60,221 nt of DNA from Lenisia limosa (Eukaryota > Breviatea): NCBI GenBank assembly GCA_001655205.1, contig LPNZ01011044.1, positions 1 through 60,221 on the forward strand. The letters are read 5' to 3'. Below are positions 48,993 through 59,525 of the stretch, in pieces. A program made the position numbers and the translations under genes. A model generated the notes under the pieces. It made no database searches. It worked only from the letters and a program-made list of their open reading frames with translations, and was not told the origin of the DNA. Within the stretch, counting starts at the first letter, position 1, and every line of letters starts with the position of its first letter.

Positions 48993-51900
48993 AAGTAAGA
49001 CAGAAGCCAAACCAATAAGATCTTTTCGACTGTCTCGAGTACATGGCTCAACGTTCTTTCCCATTCTTCAACACGATCGCAGAAGGCCTGAGGTATTAGC
49101 TCTGAGTTCAAAAAATAGGAATTCGTCCCCAAAAAAAAATAGACTTGTTAAACACTGTCAGTTTCCATCTGTTCGGACAGAAGTGAAGCCCTTGGCAAAC
49201 CTTAAAGTAAGGTGACGCCTTCATGGTTTGGAGAGTGACCAAGTTGTCATCAAGTGTTTGGAAGACTTCCTCAGCGGAGCGCAAACGATGGTAGTTCGTC
49301 TACACACGTTACAAAGGAGATTTGCCTTGGTCATAGCTCTAAGCTCAAAAACCACCCTACTTTGTAAACAACAACATCAAGCTGGACTTCTTTCCAGGTG
49401 TTGGAGAGCTTTTCGAGTGCCTGGAGCATCAGAAAAAAGCGGGCATCAGGAGACGCACCTGTTCAATTGCAAGCTCCTTGTTCGCTGCCAGTGCCAGGGT
49501 GCCGATGATCTCTGCGTGTTGGTCAAGGCCGAGTGCGAACACTTTTTCCAAGGTGAACGCTGGGTCATCGGGGGTGAGTGTCCGTCCGAGCTCAGTTTGA
49601 AGGTCGTTCCAATGCCTCTCTCGAAGGGCCTGGCGGATTAGTTCTGTTACACTGCAGCAGACTACTTACCGGGTTGCTCAGGTCAGAAAGAATAGGTAAC
49701 GTGCGTTTGAAGGAGTCGACACGGTCCCTGAGGGCGGTCCAGGCATCCCAGTGCTTTGTGTCTCGGCCAAGACGCACGGCCTTCTTCATAAAGTCGAACG
49801 TTGTGGTTTCAAGTTCTAAATCGTAAGACGCAAATCTACGCCCAATATTTGAATATGACTACAGCTCCAAACAGCAGACCTGGGAGGTTGATTTGCCTGA
49901 AGCTGCAGACGCGCCACTGCTGCCAAAGAGTGTCCCAACTGTCTGTCAGTGTCCAAACGTTCTCAAGAAGGCCGAGGTCGCGGGTCATGCTTGCAAGGTC
50001 TTTCTGGACCGGGGGGTCGAGACCAAAAATAACCTGGCCGCTCCTAAGCCGTGCCTCGGTTTCACGTTGTTTTGAGACGGCAAACTTGAACTCGTTGATG
50101 GCCTCGAGGGCGGCGGGTGCCACCGGGCCGGGGCTGAAGGGCTGAAAGGTGAGTAACAGCGGAAACGACCCACTCCTTTGGCCTTGAATTCGGCGTAAAG
50201 GCCTGAGACCACGCGGCCGAATTCGTCGGTGCTTCGGACCAACTCCGCCTTGAACCTGCAGTGTGAGCAAGAACAAGCGCCATTAGCACAAACCTGTCAC
50301 GCGCCTTATGAAGGTCTCTGTCCGCTTGAGCTATCACTGAGTTGAAGGCCTATCGAAAGGTTAGCAAAGGTGTGAGTGACTTACCTCCCATTCTGTCGTG
50401 ATACTGGCCAGACTATCAAGTTCGTCTGAAGGCACCATGACTTCGAAGCGCTCCAGAAGAGCGTACTGGTTACGAAGTGGTGTGAAGCGAGCCTGACAGA
50501 TGAGATGGGAAGGGGGGTGTTTAGCTAATAGATTTCTTTGTCTCCTTTAATAATAGTCAGGACTAACTACAACAGAAATACAAAATCACCTGTATCGTAG
50601 GCACGCTTTGGGTGGTACGTTTGAGGAACGCAAGCGCCACCCCTACAGACTCCAAAGTGGTCGGTAACTCCCTAAACGTCATGAGTATCCACAATGGCAA
50701 CAATGATTCCCACTGGTCCGCAATACCATCCCCGAGAGTACCTCAGTTTCTCACTTGACGTCTCGAACATCGTTTTGAGAGCGGTCAACTCCGTCTTGGC
50801 ACTGTTGTGAACAAGGTTGGCGAACCCAGCTTGCCAGGCCACACAGAGATTGATCAAAGATGACTTCAACGGCGATGCGTCCAACCGGAGACAGCCCGCT
50901 ACTACGGAAGCTTCCTCGGCCTATTATGTCACTCGCCTTGAAAACAAGACCCAATAGAACCGCATTAAGTACCTCCTCATACCTGGACATCTGCAGCCAA
51001 ATCCCTATATCTCTGAATGTCTCCAGCAACAGTGTTCAAAGATGGTTTGCCCTTTGCATAGCGTCGAAGGAAAGCAGATCTATTTGGGTTAACGGTGAAG
51101 ATTAATAAGACAACAAACCTGTCCAGTTCCCAGATGTTCTTGTGGCGATCCCAGGTGACTGAATACCGGGACACAAGACTACCGTTTCCAGAAAGCCCCG
51201 TCATAATAGCAACATGAGCCTTGAGAATATCCTACAGCATTACAACGGAACCGGAACACTCACATCATCCGACGACGTGGTGGCAAAGAAGGAGGGTAGC
51301 CCAGTTGGCCGCAGCGGTTCTCCAACTTCACCAAGGTTGACCGCCTCTGACAGACGCGGAATACCCTATATTCGTAATGATTGATTTAAACTGCAGAAGC
51401 AAGGTTGGAGCCACAACTCACTTCAATAGTCGAAATAAGTCCCTTGCAGATCTTTGTCACGGTCTTGGTGATATCTGAAGTGGTGACTACAGCTCAAAGA
51501 TGGCAAAGCTAACCCGTTGGTGGGGGGCGGAACTCAACGTTCTGGTTATCAAGCACTACGTCAACCTTTTAAGTCAGCAAGCAGTATTCAAAAAATGCAA
51601 AGAAAGGTAAATGATACAACAAATAAATGCAGTATGGGTGAATGGCCAACCGAGAAGAGGGGAGGGGGAGGCTGGTTGGCCTCACCGTTGATAGCAACGG
51701 AAATTTCGTGAAGTGCGTGTCGAGTGGCAAGACGAAGGGCTTCGTCGAAGGACTAGAACATAAGAAAGGCAGTGGGCCTACCTTGTCCACGGCCTGCACA
51801 AAAGCGATCCACTGCGTTGCAACACCAGGTCCGTCACCAGCAAAAATAGTAAACGTCGTGTCCAAGGTGTTCCTAAACAATGAAAACACAGCACCTTGCA

Positions 51901-54900
51901 TTGTATGCTTCAAAACACAGCACCTTGCACTGTATGCTCGGCTTACACGATGAGTGCATGCTTTTGCTTCAGTATGACAGCGGCGTTTTTTTGGTGCTCG
52001 TCTTGGAGGCTAGCAAATGCACCAAGTTCCATAGTTGTCTGATAATAAGTATTTCCCTGTGAATAACATACCTTTCTCTGAAGGTGCATGATGGATAACC
52101 TAGACGTTTCCTCGCAGATCACGGCGATCTTGGCCTTGGCCGCATGGAAGTCCTGTACAAGCTTTCGAAGCTCCTCGATGACAATTAAGCTCTCCTTCAC
52201 AAAGTGATCGACGCCGGTTTTCGTTGCCCACGCGAGACGGCTCAGCCCAGGATGTAATTTGCGATCCACTGAAGTGTAAGGGAGCGTTAAAGTCCACCAC
52301 TGTTCACATACCGACAGCAAGCCGCTCAGTGAACAAAATTCGCTCCCCGGTCGACAACGCGTCCAGGACACTGTTGTATGACGCAGCCTGGAGGGTTATT
52401 GTGATTTCGGAGATTGGTTCAATATTAAATCTTTGGTGGTGGAGGATAGCGCAAACAAATACCGATAAATATAAGAGAAAATCATACAGTTGTTACTACA
52501 TGTGCTTTTTTTTTTTTTCAAGTTTCCTACCAGAACAATTAGCTGCTCCTTGAGGACGGATAAGCGGTCTCTTTGTTTGTACACATCCATAGCATGGTAG
52601 GGGATCTCAAGTCGGAGCATTTCCCAATAGCGAACTTCCTCTAAAAGGCGCTGGAGCTGAGGATCGAAATGGCTGAAATGGTTAACACTTAGAAGAGCAA
52701 AGTGCAGTCTACCCACCATTTGATAGTGCCACTCGGTGTGCGAGCCAATAACTTGGATTCGAGTTTACGTGAAGAATTCGAACCAATAACATCAATCCAT
52801 TCCTGGTATTGCCTCTTGATGTACTCATCTAAACGAATAACAAAACGCAAAACAACATTACCCAAGGCAAGAGTTGTTTGATCGTGGAGTGTTTCTGCTT
52901 CTTCCGCCTCTCGACTAGTTGGGAGGGATGGAGTGTTCCTGAGAGAATGAGTCAATACAGCGTCTCAGGCCTACTGGAGTTGTTGCCATTGTTTGTCGCA
53001 TCTGTTTCTGAGTGTTCGCGCCCAAATGGCAGCTCCTGCGTATTGTGGCAAATCCCGGCCAAGTGGAGGGTTGGATTTAGTTCGGTCAAACTGTCTCTTC
53101 ACTGCGATTGTATCCTGAAGTGTCAAAAGGTCAGCAGGCAGTTGAGGGTGCGTAATCCAACCTTTATGTAGACGGTGTAGAGAGAGGAGACTTTCCTTGA
53201 CACGGCTCTGATTACGCCTTCACGCCTCGCCAAGGTGCCGAAACTCGTAACAACATCAATTCCGCCGGACACTGTAGATACGCTCCTGCAGTGTCAGCCC
53301 CAACAAAGGAAAGCAGATGACATACGAGTCAAAGGCAGAAGACACGATGTTTTGAATAATAACTTCTAGATCCCTCACGCCGTGCTTGAAAGAGTTGAAA
53401 CCGTCATGCCACTTAGTTGCCTGGAGAGTGAGCGACTATCGACATATCCCTGACTTTGACATCAAGTGCAGTGCCTTCCAGTTGCCGAAGTTGGGTCAGA
53501 AGGTTGCAGAATGAATTTCCAACCTAAAACGTTGGAAAAGAAAGCCAAGACAAGAATAAATTCCACCCTTCATAAAAATAAGAAGCCCCATTAGCTACCT
53601 CTTCGAGACTTTGCGTGACATCTTGACCTCTTGTTCCTCCGAAAATGGGGACCATACTCTGAAAGGTTACCGATGCCATTCCCTTTTGTACCAACCCGGC
53701 CATCAGGAGCCACGAATGTAAATTGACTCCGAGTGTCGCAGACTTCAAGGAGGTCACGGCAGCGTTGAACAAATGCATCAACCTGACCATAAATTCAGGG
53801 CAAAAATTGTTACGATGTAGTATTTATGATGGTTTAACCAAACAAACCTGAGCGAAGATACTTGATGGCCCGACATTCCAGGTTTTTGTTTGCCCCCCAT
53901 CAGCGGCGGCGGNNNNNNNNNNNNNNNNNNNNNNNNNNNNNNNNNNNNNNNNNNNNNNNNNNNNNNNNNNNNNNNNNNNNNNNNNNNNNNNNNNNNNNNN
54001 NNNNNNNNNNNNNNNNNNNNNNNNNNNNNNNAGCTCGGAATAACAGAAACCACTTCACCTAAGGAATAAGGAGACGTAAAACAGAAGCAAGACGCACCGG
54101 CAAAGATGTCAGGAAGGGAAATGCGAGCACAGCATTGAGTGATGATTTGAGAAGAGACTCGTCCGAGAAGAGCAGCAAGGCGGTCGGTGGCTGTGGTGTG
54201 AAATTACTGATCATATGCGGGCGGAGGGATGAGGGAACTATGCAAACAGCTCACCTGCAAAATATATATAGCAATGAGAAATAAAAAATAAGCTAGTATC
54301 TGACCGAAGAGATATTGGATTATAGTATAATATAATTCACCCAATCATTTGCCTTATAACTCTGTGCAAACAGCTTTCTGATGGCCTCCCCAGCAAACCT
54401 GCAAAATAGGCAGAAGTTGCGCTAATGTCTCTGATACCCTCTAGAAGACTTGCAAGAATATCCTCCATTTCGGGGGGAGATGCCTAAAAAAAAAAATAAC
54501 AACGGGGGATGGACTAGTACCTTAAAATTCATCCTTGAACAAATAGCCCCCCCCCCCNNNNNNNNNNNNNNNNNNNNNNNNNNNNNNNNNNNNNNNNNNN
54601 NNNNNNNNNNNNNNNNNNNNNNNNNNNNNNNNNNNNNNNNNNNNNNNNNNNNNNNNNNNNNNNNNNNNNNNNNNNNNNNNNNNNNNNNNNNNNNNNNNNN
54701 NNNNNNNNNNNNNGGAGTCTTTGATTTGGGACACAAGCTCCAGGAACGGCGGAAGGTAGGAAGACTTGGCATCCTGTGGGTTAGTTAACTCACGGGATGA
54801 ACAGAGAACATACCTCCAAGACTTCAAGGATTCTCACGACACCCGGCTGCTGAACCTGTCCTTTGATACCGGTGAGATCCACGGTCCGGTCCTCCCAGAA

Positions 54901-55812
54901 GGCTAACTCCGCGAGAGGCCCGCCGGCATCAGCATTGCGGTCTCCTAGGATGTCCATGGCACTGTGCACTTCTTTGACTTGCCTCGTCCAGTGGATTAAG
55001 GCGGCTAGAGTATTATTATCTCCAAAAGGCTACTTACACTCTAATCTCTGAATAAGATCCTTGTCCTGTGCGGATTTGTGGACGTCAGAGAGGTCTTCAG
55101 CGGGAACGTACAAAACCGTTGTGCCACGGGCTAAGTGAACCGCCTCCGTAAGTGACGCCATGAACCTGTGAAGCTGCCCTGTGAATTCCTTCTTCAGCGA
55201 GTCAGGCCAAGCTAAAAGGTGAAATCAGCGTTTATGCTTGCAACGCACCGGTAGATCTGAGTAGTGACGGGGCAAAGACCGCGTTCATTTGGGTGAGTAA
55301 GGCTCTGAGGGGAGGGCCCGTCACCGTGCCACACTGTTACCGTCAGGATTTGTTCAATAGAGTATTCAATAAGAAAATAACTGCAACATGCTGACCAGCA
55401 TAAACTTGTGCATTGTCGCGAGAGTGGGTTGAGGGCTTGGAATTCGAATGATATACCAAAGACGAGACACTTCTTCGGACGGAACTCTGGGCTGGACAAC
55501 AATTCCGAGATTTGGATCTTCAAAAGACTATTTCGCATTAAAAACAATACAAAGAAAACCTGAGAGGGCAACTAAATCACACCAGCAAACCACTACAAGG
55601 CGTGGGTTCTCAGATTCCCCCTCTAAGAAGGCGTTGATCACTTCATCGTACTCAGATTGCCATGATACGCGCCCTTCAGTGGCCTCAGATGCCCCACGAG
55701 TGAGTCTAGCCCTGATCCACTTTGCTAGCTCCTCAAAGTTCTCTCTCTCATCTGTCTGATTGGGTGTAATTATTGATGTTGCTAATGGAGGAACCACAGT
55801 TGGTTCGGGCAT
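34275..55812 (-). CDS. Axonemal dynein heavy chain, inner-arm I1/f type (DNAH2-like)
   Basis: ATP-driven motor that slides ciliary doublets. The start is taken at 55810-55812 ([13 protein letters not shown]) just after a CAG acceptor-like site. The N-terminal DHC_N1 region includes [31 protein letters not shown] and [16 protein letters not shown]. The linker includes [20 protein letters not shown] and [22 protein letters not shown]1 has [18 protein letters not shown] and [22 protein letters not shown]2 has [13 protein letters not shown] (46.15 kb). AAA3 has GETGVGKT and AAA4 has [14 protein letters not shown] (42.9 kb). The stalk coiled coils lie at 41.4-41.9 and 40.2-40.8 kb, around the microtubule-binding tip. 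AAA5/6 follow with [13 protein letters not shown] and [16 protein letters not shown]. The C-terminus [11 protein letters not shown] ... [15 protein letters not shown] ends with TAG at 34275-34277. The N-terminal tail and motif wording fit DNAH2 best. Dozens of short introns and four gaps are present. All nucleotide-binding loops look intact. Confidence 0.93.
35012..35070. other. Assembly gap (59 N)
   Basis: Directly follows a run of 12 C (35000-35011), in a dynein intron near the gene's 3' end. Confidence 0.98.
37008..37063. repeat. 28-bp imperfect tandem duplication in a dynein intron
   Basis: Two adjacent copies begin CAATCCAAAGCCCG (37008 and 37036). The second half of the unit has diverged. 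The donor of the intron, in gene sense after LWLSAADPR, lies at the edge of the duplicated block. Confidence 0.8.
37881..37974. mobile_element. MITE-like terminal-inverted-repeat element in a dynein intron
   Basis: The left arm (37881-37909, starting TAGGGCTTCCCT) and right arm (37946-37974, ending AGGGAAGCCCTA) are inverted copies of about 29 bp with two mismatches and one indel. They enclose a loop of about 36 bp with two CTCGATA words. AAAT flanks both ends and could be a target-site duplication. The element is non-coding and only 94 bp long, so it is likely non-autonomous. It lies between dynein exons at about 37.8 and 38.04 kb. Retention as a simple hairpin cannot be excluded without other copies. 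Confidence 0.65.
38279..38402. other. Assembly gap (124 N)
   Basis: Directly follows a run of 13 C (38266-38278). Lies between dynein exons, next to the one encoding [18 protein letters not shown]. Another C12 tract at 38713-38724 is sequenced through without a gap. Confidence 0.98.
39622..39673. repeat. 26-bp tandem duplication spanning a dynein 5' splice site
   Basis: Copies at 39622-39647 and 39648-39673 share GG.ATGG.AATCGAGACGTA. In gene sense the outer copy begins at the intron donor GTACGT, and the inner copy carries ATACGT, a decayed donor. The intron follows the exon ending in [10 protein letters not shown]. Confidence 0.85.
44829..44890. repeat. 31-bp tandem duplication forming almost a whole dynein intron
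   Basis: Copies at 44829-44859 and 44860-44890 share TGTGAGACGAA.CAACAGGG with four differences. The intron between the VPAR exon and the [13 protein letters not shown] exon is about 68 bp, so the two copies make up nearly all of it. Confidence 0.92.
48923..48999. repeat. (AAAG)n microsatellite in a dynein intron
   Basis: About 16 AAAG units (48923-48987) followed by three GTAA units. In gene sense this is a long (CTTT)n pyrimidine tract ending about 15 bp before the AG acceptor of the exon that encodes [12 protein letters not shown]. Confidence 0.95.
51883..51940. repeat. 29-bp tandem duplication in a dynein intron
   Basis: Copies at 51883-51911 and 51912-51940 share AAAACACAGCACCTTGCA.TGTATGCT with two or three differences. 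They fill most of an intron of about 78 bp, ending just before its acceptor at about 51871. Confidence 0.9.
53913..54031. other. Assembly gap (119 N)
   Basis: In the N-terminal (DHC_N1) part of the dynein gene, next to a GGCGGCGG triplet on its left side. Confidence 0.98.
54558..54713. other. Assembly gap (156 N)
   Basis: Directly follows a run of 11 C (54547-54557) in the dynein gene. The exon encoding [17 protein letters not shown] resumes on the right side. Confidence 0.98.
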
Positions 55813-56158
55813 ATTCGCCCTGAAATTTGAGGAAATCAACAAACAGAGGGTTTTGGCAAAGTTACAAGCTTAAACCAGTATAAATAAGATAAATGTTCAA
55901 AATATTACGTAAATATAAAGCCTTTAGCGTTTAGAAGGCGAAAAACGACGAAAGAATTTTTAGGTTTTTTCTCCATTCTCCGTCCCGGGGAGGGCATATT
56001 TTGTCCATTTTTTTATTTTCCCAGAAAAAAAAAACCCTTTACTTTTGACTTGCTGCATCAGTTCATTTTTACTGTGTTTTTATCAGCTGTGCGCTTCACA
56101 GATTTTGATAAAATTTGTTCACATTTCTTTATTTCTTCTCTGACGTCTCGTAGAGCAG
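55813..56158. promoter_or_regulatory. Divergent intergenic region, dynein / amino-acid transporter
   Basis: These 346 bp lie between start codons pointing apart. They hold AAAACGACGAAAG, long A and T tracts and a CGTCCCGGGGAGGG patch near 55980. The dynein side may include a 5' UTR intron, because a CAAATTTCAG acceptor-like site precedes its ATG. No known element is assigned. Confidence 0.45.
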
Positions 56159-58832
56159 ATGGTTGCCCCAAAACAACATCAGCTTCAGCCACAGGTTTTG
56201 GCCTCAGAGGCCTCAAAGGAAATCAAAGAAAACCCAGTGGCAAGTTCGTGGGTGTATGATTCGTTTGATATTCCGAGGGAATATATGACTCCTGTACTGA
56301 TGATATCTCCTTTTTTCAAAGAAATACATTCATTTATTGCTTTAGAACCAAAGACTGAGACTGTGGCCGCAAGTGAGTTATTGCCTCTTCTATTCAGGCG
56401 CTTCTGCCATCATGAACTGCTGTTTCCATGTTTCACATTTGCTTTCTTTTAATAAGACACCTTCTGTCGTTCCTCTAGAGCTTTTCCCTTCTGGAATGTT
56501 GTGTCTCCATTGCTTATTTGTCTTAGCTGATGTCCACATTGAGCAACTTGACGTTGATGAGACGGTTTCAAAAGGTGAGCTTGGCTTAATCTGTTCGTTT
56601 GTTTTCATCTTTTTGGGTATCTCAACTTTATTCCAGCCCGGATAGCCTTCTTGGTTTTGCTTTTTTACAATTAAAAAATACACAAAAAAACATAGAGATG
56701 ACGATAGAGATGACATAGAAAGCCAGAGACAAGACAGTCTCTCCTTTACTCTGTTGTTTATGTTCTTTCACACTGCTGCGCCTTCCAAGGCACTGATGTT
56801 ACATTTTGGAGCAAAATAGCAGAATATTGCACCAAAGGATAAAATCTAACTTCAATGCTTCTTTTTGAAGTTCCTGATCTCCATCTCACCCCTCTTCTTC
56901 CTTCTTCACAAAATGTAGCAACGGCAACTGTCAGCTCTTCTATTTTCAACCAGACCAATGTAGGCCCAAGGAGAGCCCTTTGGTGACGCTTACTTTTAAA
57001 AGGGGACCAATTGATATATGTAATTTCAACATTTCAACTCTTTCGCACAACCTTGATTTCACAGACTATTATCGGAGCTGGAATCCTCTCAACCCCACTT
57101 GTGTTTTCTTGGTTGGTCTCGAGGGTGGCTTGATCCCCACTGATATTATAGGAATGGAGCTCTTTTGCAGACTGGACTACTTTTTGTGGCCGCATTAGTC
57201 ATGGGCTGGACTGCAGGTGTGATTCTTGTTACTTACTCATGGTATAGCGTTTCTTGTGAAAGCAGGTGATATGGCAAAAACAACAAATTACCGCCAACTT
57301 GTCAAGACTGCGCTTGGTCCTAAGTGGGCTAAGTTACTTCTCATTGGACAGGTAAGCGGCTTTTTCTTTTCTATAATCTCGGTTCATCATTTGATTGCTT
57401 TTCTTCCTCTTGAATTTTATATTTTTTTTATTAACACTGGCAGATTATGACCATGAGCGGTACTATGGTTATTTATACTATTCTTGTGGCTGACTTCGGT
57501 AGGAAGTGTCTCCTACGTTTTCTTATAACCGCGCAGGAACAAATGTACTCGCAGACTTTGGGGTCAGCGTATCACGGTTGACAGTTCTCTTGGTAGTTGG
57601 TGAGTTACTTTTGATCTTAAATATAACTTTTCAGGATGTGGAATCATGCTCCCACTCTGCTTGTTGAAATCTCTCAACGCGCTGCGTTTCAGCTCAGTCA
57701 TGGCAATTGTGTTCATTTTATACTTCATTTGCGCGAGTACTGGTGACTCTGTTGTTCAGGTGAGGTTTGGTGCAAGAAAAAAGCTGGAAACTGATATTTG
57801 GGACTTTTAGTGTTCCTGTACACTCATCTATACAGACAACTCTTCATGGTGTGTCTTCGTCATTTGGATTAGTGACCTTGTCTTCAAACCTGTTCCTCTC
57901 TGTTCCGATCACTTTGATGGCGTTCCAGTCACATGTCATGATCTTGCCAATTTATTCTGAGTTGAAGGGTATGTTCATCGGTTTTTTCTGATTTCAATCC
58001 AGCTGTTGGAGAGACCAAGGAGGAGAAGGCCAAAAACAAGCGTCGTGATATGCTGAAGGTCATCACAGTGTCTTTCACTCTCTGTGCTTTCTTGGTATGC
58101 TGCTAATAATTTACGAATCCTTCTTTGTTCATTTCGCTGCGATGAAGTCGTCTTTTTTCCTCACACAAATAGTATCTTCTTGCTGGCATGGCTGGATTCA
58201 TGCGTTGGGGTGACCGCATTGATAGCGGAAATGTCCTCAACATTTACTCTGATTACGAGGTTTGTGTCCAATCTTACAATCAAAGCTAACGGAATAGGAT
58301 GAACTGATGGCTCCTTGGATGTTCACACTTGCACAGTCCCTCTTTCTCTTCGTTATTGTCTTTAGGTATGGAAAAGTGGACTGTCTGTCTTATTTTATTT
58401 GTTAGTTACCCTTTGATTTGTTTCGCTGTTCGAGTTGGAGTTGAAGACCTTGTTTTCCCTGAAACTAAGCCGTCGTATGCTCGTGGAGCTCTGATTTCAG
58501 TCGTATTCTTTTCCTTCTCTATTCTTATTGGCTACTTGGTCTCAGGTGGGTTGAGTTTTTTTTTATTCCTTGTAATACTTAAGATGTGAGCATTGTTTTC
58601 TCAATTATCGGCTCTGTTGCTGCGCCCTTAACTTCTTTGATTTTCCCTTGCATGTCATTTTACCAAATGCAAAAGAACACTGGAAAGGTCACGATTGAAT
58701 CATATTTGTGAGCTGGGTTAATTTAAATATATTTTTCGGTAGTTTTTTTGTTCTGATTTTTGTAGTGCAATTGTGATCACCTTTGTTGGCATTTTTCTTG
58801 GTATTGCAGGTCTCTACGTTACTCTTGCCTAA
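56159..58832 (+). CDS. Amino-acid transporter, AAAP/SLC38 family
   Basis: Multi-span membrane transporter, probably a proton- or sodium-coupled neutral amino-acid carrier of plasma or vacuolar membrane (AVT/SLC38 type). The ATG at 56159 begins a soluble N-tail of about 100-150 residues (MVAPKQHQLQPQVLASE ...). The first membrane segment has the family motif TIIGAGILSTPLVFSW, split by an intron from NGALLQTGLLFVAALVMGW. Later segments include YRQLVKTALGPKWAKLL, QIMTMSGTMVIYTILVADF, GIMLPLCLLKSLNALRFSS and SVPITLMAFQSHVMILPIY, where the SHV.ILPIY-type motif is typical of the family. Then come YLLAGMAGFMRWGDRI, FLFVIVFSYPLICFAVRVGV and SVAAPLTSLIFPCMSFYQM, ending IAGLYVTLA with TAA at 58830-58832. 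About 10-11 membrane segments are seen, as usual for the family. Substrate cannot be told. Confidence 0.88.
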
Positions 58833-59015
58833 TTATTGTTCTTTTCTTTCTTTTTTCGAGCTGTTGTGAGCGCCCTGTGAACCATACCATTCACCAATGC
58901 AATTTGTTGAATATTATCCGGCAGCACTCCACATCATGCCACATCGTCTAATAAGCATATTATGGTATAGTATCATATCTTCTTCAGATCGATATGATAT
59001 GGTATGTAAAGTAAA

Positions 59016-59440
59016 CTACTGTGATATACATATTTGCAAAGATAATACAGGCGAAAAGGATAAAATGGTGTGCAGCTGAATATCATCAAAGTAAGAAATA
59101 TTATTCAGAAATGAAACGATGTTAGCTATTACATCCTCGTTCATAAAACTCCAAAAGAAGCAACTCAGAAGCTCAGTTAACGATTTTCTGTTTGAAGCTC
59201 CTAGAACTACACCAATTAGAGAGAGACAGACAAACCAGTTGGAGTATGAAGACGACTGCTTTTTAGACTGTGCGTAAGCATCCATGAAAGAAACGGTATC
59301 CTCAGTGTTGGGTTGTGCAGATTGAATTACAGGGTGGTGGAACAAGTGATACCTGCTCAAAGATGACCTGTGCTATGAGAAGGGAAGTCAACAATTTTGC
59401 CCCTTTGGGGCATATATCAATAGTAAATACCCTTTCAACC
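59016..59440 (-). CDS. Doubtful minus-strand coding segment
   Basis: A frame reading EDTVSFMDAYAQSKKQS, SNWFVCLSLIGVVLGAS and LLSCFFWSFMNEDVIANIVS runs to TAG at 59016. It may be joined across a GTATCA donor near 59350 to an upstream piece AKLLTSLLIAQVIFEQ. One weak hydrophobic stretch is present. The upstream part is lost in the gap at 59453-59525. No family is recognised, and it may be chance open sequence. Confidence 0.25.
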
Positions 59441-59452
59441 CCCCCCCCCCCC

Positions 59453-59525
59453 NNNNNNNNNNNNNNNNNNNNNNNNNNNNNNNNNNNNNNNNNNNNNNNN
59501 NNNNNNNNNNNNNNNNNNNNNNNNN
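59453..59525. other. Assembly gap (73 N)
   Basis: Directly follows a run of 14 C (59439-59452). Confidence 0.98.

Noticed and set aside
48741-49132. Long minus-strand frames with repeated Phe-Leu-Ser units
   Set aside because: They are translations of the (CTTT)n microsatellite in a dynein intron.
40279-50337. Many open frames on both strands of 100-180 codons
   Set aside because: They overlap dynein exons in other frames; the sequence has fairly high GC here, so long shadow frames are expected.
34275-55812. Cytoplasmic dynein 1 or IFT dynein 2 as the identity
   Set aside because: AAA1 reads [19 protein letters not shown] with SVVAQQV, and the C-terminus reads CPCYSYP...WTKRGTALL, which are axonemal forms; cytoplasmic chains differ at these places.
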